From assembly GCA_011009095.1 (NCBI GenBank), contig VTPC01004508.1:29916-93915 (forward strand): a stretch of 64,000 nt of DNA, written 5' to 3'. Below, piece after piece: positions 51,501-60,500 of this stretch (within the stretch, counting starts at the first letter, position 1; the number at the start of each line of letters is the position of its first letter). Source of the DNA: Ignelater luminosus (lineage: Eukaryota; Arthropoda; Insecta; Coleoptera; Elateridae). The translations under genes and the position numbers were made by a program. Below the pieces are notes generated by a model. It was not told the DNA's origin, made no database searches, and was given only the letters and a program-made list of their open reading frames with translations.

Positions 51501-54500
51501 CATACATCTTCTTACTTGTAACTTTCACGTTGTTGAGATGCTGTTCTTTTACTGTGTTACAAGGTAATCTTCATTTGAATTTCTTGTATTTTCTAAATAA
51601 TTGAACAAAAGAGAAATAGAATTGTGGGTAATTATTTGTATTTTTAGATATACAAGAATTTAGGTATGTAGGCTGTCTTATATTAACAGACATGTTTATT
51701 GCCAATCTGATTGTTTAATAATACGAATTTGGGAAATCGAATATAAAAAAAATATTTAGTTTTATCTTCTTTGTTTACTTTATTAAATTCATTTGCTTTG
51801 CATTTTAACATTTTTTAAAATATAATCAAGAGTCTTTTTTAAACTGGGGACTGTTTGGTTTGTTGTTGATGTGAAACATTCTATTGTAATCTTTTGTTCC
51901 AAAATCTGTACGATACCAAATTTAAAATCTCAATCTAGTGAGAATCGAAACAGGAACTCTTTTTCTTTCTGTCTATTTATTCCATAATTCTTATTATTTA
52001 AAGAAGTAAAGAACAAAATTCTTAGAAAAGACATAGATGGCCTATATATTATTATTGGGACAAAAGTAGTAGAAATTTTAGAATTTCTATTGATTTTGGA
52101 GTTGATATTGATAAGAAAACAATGATGGGCTTGGTATCCCCAGACCATGATATCATTTTCGTATCTCTAGACAGTTCTAACCAAATCAGTATCAAAAAAA
52201 TGTAACAAAACATTACGAATTCTTTTATATGGCAATTACCGGATTGAATTTAACCAATGGTCATGTGAATATTATTTAAATTTGTGAATTTGAATTTAAA
52301 ACCACGCTTGACTGAAAATGTAAACAAAATCGAGAAGGCTAAAATCGCTGCTGCGTTTTAGAACCTGAACGCTTAAGATATTATCGAAAACCAAAATTGT
52401 GTGTATTTAAATTAACCATGCTTTAGCAGAAATCTGCTACTTAAGTGGTGTCCAATAGTAAAATTTTAAGTAGATCAAGATAGTATTCATTTAATCGAGT
52501 TTCTACTATTAAAACGATGTCAGGAACTTAAACCAAGCAGATGTTGAATTGTCTACTCTGATTTTACACCCTAATCTGATCTAAAAGTCCCATGCTGCTC
52601 CTTAAACCCATAAAAATAATTAATTTAGTTCAATGATTATTGTAGAAATTAAAAATCTCTAGAATTGCAACAAGAGCATTTGAACTTACGTATCTTGATT
52701 TTTGAGTATGAGTAAATGGCGGTTGATAATGCGAGCAAAACATCTGTTGGGCTTTAACGGAAAAATTGGTGATCTGCAAATGTGGAGCTTTGAGCTTTCA
52801 GAGTGCAAAAGATTTTTCAAACTGTTTGAATATGGCGTAAACTCTTCTTACAAATATTATCGAAATAATCTAGTTTACTGAACCATTTGATAATCTGGCA
52901 AACCTTCTTGGCCTGTAATAAAAAAACTTATAATAACAGTAATACATATATGTAGGTTTAGAAATCAAGATGTACTTTCTGTTTTCTCGTAACTACTGAA
53001 AATAAAAAACATCTGGATGTCAGTCCCAAAATTAACATCTTACTGCTGTTTTCTGCTAATAGCGGAGATTGAAATTAAAAAATTCAAAATTGCTAACTCG
53101 ATACCGAGTTACAGACATAATACTCAACACGTGATATAAAATTGGAGTTTTTTTCCACTTTTCATTTCTCTTTTAGTCCTTTTCTATCTTTGCTCTCTTT
53201 CCCTGGTGTTTCACTTACCTTCTTTATTCCACAGGTGTTTATTTTATTCAAGCACCTTCTTTCTGTTTTTCTATTCCAAACTCTTCATTCTTCTTCACTT
53301 TTTCTTTCGCTTGCCTTTGTCCCAATTGTTTTGCTCTTTGTTCTTCATCATGGGAGGGATGGTTTTTACTCTGTCTTTTCTTTTTCTCTTACCTGTTTTC
53401 TTTTCCTTCACCCTTCCCTCGTTGTTCAATGTTTTATATTCCATTTTTGGCCTATTCATATCTTCTCATTCTATTCTTTTTCACTTTCTTTCTTTTTTTT
53501 GCCCTCTCCATCACAGCATCTGAATCATCATATTATCTGATTTTGTCTCTGATCCTCTTTCCATATTTATGCTACCATCTTTTTAGTTCTCGTTGCTACT
53601 GACTCATTTTCTAAATGTACAATGTATACCCAACATTCTTCCTTGTTTGTTTTTCTGAACTCTTTCCTACCAATATTCTCAAGCTCTTTTGTAGTATGTT
53701 TGGACTGACTTTTTGAATATTTCTGCGATTGCAAAATCAACGTCAGCTTCGAATTAACGTTTAGATATCCTGACGGCGGTTCATTATATCTCACTCTCAC
53801 TCCTTTGAGGTCCTATTTAAAGAACCAGAAAGTATTCTGATAAAAATACTATTTGCGATTTGCTTTCTTATGTCAGAATGCTAGATAAAATGTGTCATTG
53901 TATGTAGCAATCATCAACTACTCTGATACGAAAATTAAAGGTTTTAGATGGTAGGTGCAAATTGGAACGTTTTGACCTTCATTGTTTTATCTTATCACTG
54001 TTATTTGTATTCTAGCCATTAGAAACTGACATTTATTGTTTATTGTTTGGTGTTTTCAAGTATGATAACCTTAGTGTAAGTCACCAAAGATTTTACTATT
54101 AGAAGAGCTTAGTCATTGTTATGTTGATGGATTATGGAGTTTCCTTATAAATACACTGGAAAAGCTGGAAAAGTCAGAAAATTAAATTTCTTGGTATTAC
54201 TAGGTACTATTTTCGTCCGAGTTGATGCAGTACATCAATATAGTATGTGCTCTTGGATTTGTTCAAGGTGCAACATTATAAGGTAAAGGTATACTATCTT
54301 CAGATGCAGCTGTTCTAATTATCTAATGTATCTGTAAGATAGTTCCGAATTTTCGCGCTTTGAATATTTACTGTTTACCGTCAGTTACTCATTACTCCTG
54401 TATTTTGAACCAATGGCGGAAACCTTTGCAGCAGAGCGTTCGCTTTGATTTAAATTAACTTAGACCATTAAAAATAATTTAATTTAGTTTATATGACATC

Positions 54501-57500
54501 AAGACAAGAAAATAGACTCAATTTTATTAATTTCGGCTTATTAACCAAAACTGTTCTTCCGAAAGAGTTTGGTTTTAAAAAAATATTGTAATCACGTAAA
54601 GAAATCTAGATCCAACAGACTATAAATATCAATGTTGCTTCTTTAGATACACAATTAGTTAAATTAGATTAACATGGAATTCTAGAGATTTATTTTTCTT
54701 AAAATGTAATAAATTCATGGCTTGTCAATTAGTATTTTAGAATTTAGCCGTAGTGGCTAAATAGAAAGCAATGCAATTATTGACAAGCCTTCCAACGAAG
54801 GGAATCTTTAGAAAATATTTTTCTTTTCCTTATAACTTTATAAGTCTCTGCTTATTATTAGTTACCGTCTATGGCAAAAGAGCGAGTTTCTTCTTCGCAT
54901 TTTAACCTACTTTCAAAACCATCGAAGAGTCGATAAACTCGCTGTGAAACCTCACGATTGAATCCTTAAGCAATTAAGACTTTTTTTTGTATTACATAAA
55001 ACTTACATACGCGCATATGCGCGTCTTTAATTTTTTCCCTTCTATTTAATTAAAGACTTTTAATAGTTATTTAGTAAATATAACCTTAAAACGTGTTGTA
55101 GCAACTTTTTCAATTTCCTTATATTTATTGGTAAATGAAAGAAGATATCCTACCATATTTAATTGACCTAAATGCTAATTTATTTTTTTTTGGTTGATGC
55201 TTGCTTAATAAAAGTGAAACTAAAGGTTTAGAAAAAATTGGAATTAAATAAATGTCTAAGATTTTATCAGATTTAGCGTTTTAGGTATTTTAAACCTTAC
55301 TTTCTTGTTTTATAAAATTTAAAGATGCTCAGATTGACCTCTTTTAAATGTTTTACTGCTGGTACGATCTGACGATTAAAATAACAAGCTCAGTCTTTAT
55401 TATACGAGTGCTAGAATAATTGCCTGTAATGCAAGGTAATTAAACTCGGTCTAATGCAGGCAGGCATTTTAAAACTGTTGACGTAAATGTTAATTAGATT
55501 TGTTATTTTAATTAAGGTTAACTTGGTTATTGTCCAATTTTCTTTTATGTTTGGTTTTAAATTTGAATTTTAAGTGTGCTTTGTTGTTGATAACTGATAT
55601 TGAAAAGAATTTAAAAAGAGAACACACGCTATACCTCATGCTTGAATCTTTTTTTCTGTATTATTGGCGTGTGAGAAAAAGATTTGGTTAATATTTTGGG
55701 CCCGGAAATGTTTTGTCAAATAACAACCATCGCTCTATTATTACGGTAGCATTTTGTGATTGTTCATTTAGAAAAATATAAGTTTACCTGCTACCAACCG
55801 TTTGTATGCTTAAAAAGACATGATATAGTAGCCTATAATTTAGTGGATAATATTAAAAGGTCTTCTTTCTGTCAGATTTTTAGCAAAAGAATATAAAATT
55901 AAAATATTCCCATATTTAATTTAATTAGTATGCAATTAATCAAATATCTTTTATAAAAATATCTTTAACAGTGTTTAATATACAGGGTATATCAAATATT
56001 ATAAATGAACGTTTTTAAGAGATTATTCAATTCCAAGCATTTGTATAAGATAAACTTTATCATTACTACCGTTAGTAATAAGTAAATTCATAAATGAATT
56101 ATTATAGAAGTGTAATTATCCAAGAATTTTATCTGTGTTAAGTAATTATCCTAGTATAATGAACCTTTTGTCTGTTAAATGTCAGTGACTGACGGAGCCC
56201 TAAGAGGAAAGATAGAAACCACGCTGCTCTTGTTCTCTTGTTACATACGTCAGTTTTATCTTGAAAGGAAATTAGGCAATTATATTTTGGAAATCGACCG
56301 TTATGAAAAGCAACAAGCGGGCTTTAATATACTTATCTAGATGTGAACCAAAATTTTCTTTATAAAATGAGTAATTGTTTCATATAAATTCTAATAATGA
56401 AATAAAACTTTAATAAGTAACATATTTTATAGATAGATTTCACATGTCCTTCCTTTAGATTTTAGCATATTTTACATGAATGAAGCATTATAAATCTCCA
56501 GAAAAAAAAGAGAAAATCTAAAAAAATGAGGATCAATATGTACGTCATCATTCTTTTCTCCCTTCTTTCTTTCCATTTTCTTTAAAAATGATGAAGATAA
56601 TCATGATTTGCATCTATATACTACAACATGCCTTGCATGAGGAGTAACACAAATTGAGGAAAATATTTCAAAAAATATTTTAAAAAATGATTCATTCGAA
56701 GTTTCCGTCTCAGAGAAAATCAATTTATCTTCCCATCATCCCCATAAATTCTCAAAACTACTTTACATACAAATGTAACTAAAATACCTAGCAAACTCTA
56801 ATTTAAATTAAATGAAGATAACGTGATCCCCTCTCTTGTTTTAAATTCATATAAGTGACATCAAAGATGTCCCCTTGTCATTTTTCTGTTAGTTAATCTG
56901 TCCATAAACGTTCCTTTTGTGTTTCGGTGCTTAAGAAGGGTCGTTATGGGTGCCAAAAGCCTTTGATATTCAAATATTGAACATTTTCAAAGTTGAACCG
57001 CGTTGGAAACTATGCGATATATGCAGATTTATACCAACGTAATTGAAAGATATGAAATAGAGGGGACCTTAATTAAATTCTTCAACGTTCGTCTTTTATT
57101 TTCACAATCCATCACCCTTTTATAGGGTTTTCCCTTAGATCTTGAAACTCGGATATTTTCGCAATTCTTTGTCTTTTGAGGTTACAAGGAGAATGTAAAT
57201 TGAAATTGTTTTGGTTTTTGTGAACTTTCTCCTTCTTTAGTAAGAGGATGATAAATTGAGGTTATTTTTTGAAAATTTAACTGTAAGATATAAAATTTGT
57301 TGCAGTTTCGGTTGAGTTATCACCTATTTTATGAACAATTTATGCAAATAAGTAATTACTATTTTTTCATATTTTCTAATAATCGAATGTTTTCGAAATC
57401 TACAAAATAAAAATTTTTAAATAACTTTCGGTACAACAATAAAAACTTGCTATAACTTTTACTATTGAAGCGCAACATTTTCATTCTATTCCATAAATAA

Positions 57501-60500
57501 TATTCTTGCTAGAGATAGAAACTATTAATTCCATTTTATTCAACAGTAAGAAACATCCAGAACCAAATTAGAGTGATTTAGTAAGTGTTTTTCACACAAA
57601 ACCCAAGTTGTCTTACAACATTCTTTAATTAAATATATCTGTGTTCTCACTAATTTTATTTGATCACTAATAAGATTTTACATAAAGTAAAAGAAAAATA
57701 AGGCCAACAAAATCTATAAGGTGCAGATAATTATTAGTGTGTTACCTACCTATTTGATTTGTAAATAATAAATAATCATTAACGTTAACCATTTAAATTA
57801 TAGGATGACGCAAACTTATAGGTAATAATGCGGTTGTATTGAATAGATGATATCATGATGGAAAAAACTCACAGTAATATTTTATTTTTGCCTTATTGAA
57901 AGGATTGTGTAATAACAATAACCTTTTGTTGTTTTTATTACAGGCAACACTTATAAGTGCATCCCAATATTTATTCTCCGCTTTGGATGGTAGAGCATTT
58001 TTGCATTCGGCCACAGTCTTACTTCCTGAATCATGGCCCAATTCGTGTGCACCAAAACCAGTTGTTTCTGGTTCTGGAGATATGCAAGATATCACTGTTT
58101 TACCACAAGGGCCTACAAGAGGAAGGATTTGGACCCAGCAATCATCTGGATGTGGTCAATCCGGTGATCAAATTTATCTCGCTTATGAAAGCCTACAAAC
58201 AAGAGATAATACTTTAGGTATAACAATTGAAACCTAATTAAAATAGTATTATTTTTAACAAAATCTTTGATTTCAGCACGCTCATTAGTTAAAGAATTTG
58301 CTAAATATCGCTTTGGTGTTTTTGATGAACAAGGCTACCAAAACGATGTGGTTCATCCAATTTGTTATTTCGATGATGACAGTAAACGCAATAAAGTAAC
58401 TGGCTGCTCTGATTTACCAATCAAAGACAATGGGTAAGTTACTTTAAAATTTTATTATGGTTCACTCTTTTATTTTAATTATCTATTTTACAGCATTTGC
58501 TCAAATCCAAATCTTCACTATAATGCCACGCTCATGGTAGATGATAAGGCTCGCAGTTCAATTATGTTTGCTGCTGAAGCACCTTCTGTTTCTATGTTCT
58601 GTGATGAAGGTACTCATGATCAATATGCACCAACAAAACACAACCTAATCTGCAATAAAAGAAGCACTTTTGATATAATCAGTAACCATGCTGATTTTGC
58701 TATAAATACCATACAAAGCAATCAACATACTAATGAAATAACAAATACAACACCAAGAATAATATATAAAAAACAAAATATTACCCGATATATACTCATT
58801 ATTGAAAATACCAAAGATATGTTACAAAGAGAATCTTGGGTGTATTTAAGGACGGCCATTCGTAAATGGGCTTTGTTCGATTTACCTTCCAATACTGAAG
58901 TAGGCGTTTTATTAGCACACGAGTCAGGTGTAACAAAACTTTTAAATATCTTATCTTTGAAAAATCCTAATGCTAGAGATATAATTTCTTCAAATATTCC
59001 TTACACTTCTGGTGATTCAAGTCAACCTGCATGTTTGCATTGTGCTTTGAAAGATGCAATACAGATGTTGGATGATCAGTCTAGATACAGAAGCCCAGCT
59101 AGGAATGTAATAATTGTAATAGCTCCTGGGATGAATTTCAACACCCAATTAGAAAATCTTGTAAAGGAAGCCAAGAAAACAAAAATTCGTATTGCTACTG
59201 TTAATTATCCTGAAGTAATTAGAACACAACCACTAGACTCTCTTGCACTACAAACTGGAGGCGTTGCCTATACAGTCATTGAAGAGAAATATAATATTGC
59301 CAACAGTATGTTGTCAACATATTTTCAACTAACAAATGTTCTGTATGATATTGTTGAGAAATATTATTCAGGAAATCCTTCAGATTTACCTATGGAGGTG
59401 AGTTTTACATCATTTAAAGATCTATATTATTGTCCTAGAATTCCTAAAAATAATAAACAATAAATTATATTTTCAGATTCATAGACGTAAACTAACTGAT
59501 GATGGACGTACATCTATAACTGGCAGTTTTGTGTTAGATGGAAATATGGGCGAACCTGCCAGTTTTATGTTGTATACACACAATACTGAATCTCCCTTAA
59601 TTCGTGGATTATCTCTTGTTAGTCCAAGTCACCAAGAATATGTCATTCGAAGTGATAAGCTAAGCTTAAAGATTATTTCATTGGCTGCTAATATAACAGA
59701 GGTAAATTTTCTAATTTGATTACTTTTATTTAATATAAGATAAACTTAATTTTATATTCTAGCCTGGAACTTGGACTTACACAATTGAACGTTATACTGG
59801 GAATCCACAACCTCACTTCATTCAAGTAATAGCAACTCCACACTCAAGGCAAGTGCCTGTTATTCGTGCTAGATTTTGGACACACACTAACCAACCAGGC
59901 GGCCCATTGATTTTATTTGTTGAAGTAAAACATGGAAATTGGCCAGTTCTCGGTGCAAAAGTTGAAGCGACGGTTGCACGATCTGAAGTAAATGGCTCTG
60001 TTGCTTACAGTGATATTTTAGAACTTTTGGATACTGGTAGTGGAGATCCTGATATAACAAAAGGTGACGGAATCTATTCTAGATACTTCAGTGCAGCTCC
60101 AGGAGGCCCAGGAACTTATACATTTGAAGTGACTGTCACTGATAATGGAAATACTGCCTATACATGGCAGTATTCTTCCAGTATTTATGGTGAGTTTATT
60201 TGACACTTAATTCGGATATAGGTATCTATTTAACATTGTTCTTTGTTACAGAAGATAAGCCATGTTGCGGCAGTATTGTACCAACATCAAGTGTACAACC
60301 TCTTTCACCTTTTCAACGAGTACTTCCACCTATTACAATTGGCATATCATCAGATGACATTTTGAAAGCAAGTCAAATGCCAGTTGGACGTATTGGTGAC
60401 TTAAAAGTTCAAGTAAAACCAGAAGATGTGAAAGCTTTACTGAGTTGGACATCTCCCGATATGGGCGGTTCTCGAGCAGCCAGATATGAAATTAAATATG

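Larger units (their letters stand above)
21514..57943 (+). other. Clca: CLCA intron 1, about 36.4 kb
   Basis: Donor GTAAGA at 21514 and acceptor TTTTTATTACAG ending at 57943. The exon 1/exon 2 join is phase 0 and restores the conserved CLCA stretch. Every other intron of the gene is under 85 bp. The intron contains the RNase H1/COX19/PPCDC cluster, a 263-bp MITE and candidate regulatory motifs, all listed separately. Size and content would suit enhancers or simple growth by insertion. Confidence 0.8.

Noticed and set aside
53142-53540. Plus-strand frame of 132 codons rich in Phe, Ser and Leu
   Set aside because: It is a product of the polypyrimidine tract: a second frame overlapping it is also open with the same residue bias, and there is no domain or splice context.
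57896-57943. Frame upstream of CLCA exon 2 (LLLFLLQ...) as an alternative signal peptide
   Set aside because: It is the translated polypyrimidine tract and acceptor TTTTTATTACAG; joining exon 1 to exon 2 at 57944 gives the correct CLCA continuation.
57853-58095. Minus-strand ORF opposite CLCA exon 2
   Set aside because: It is a shadow of the coding exon on the other strand.
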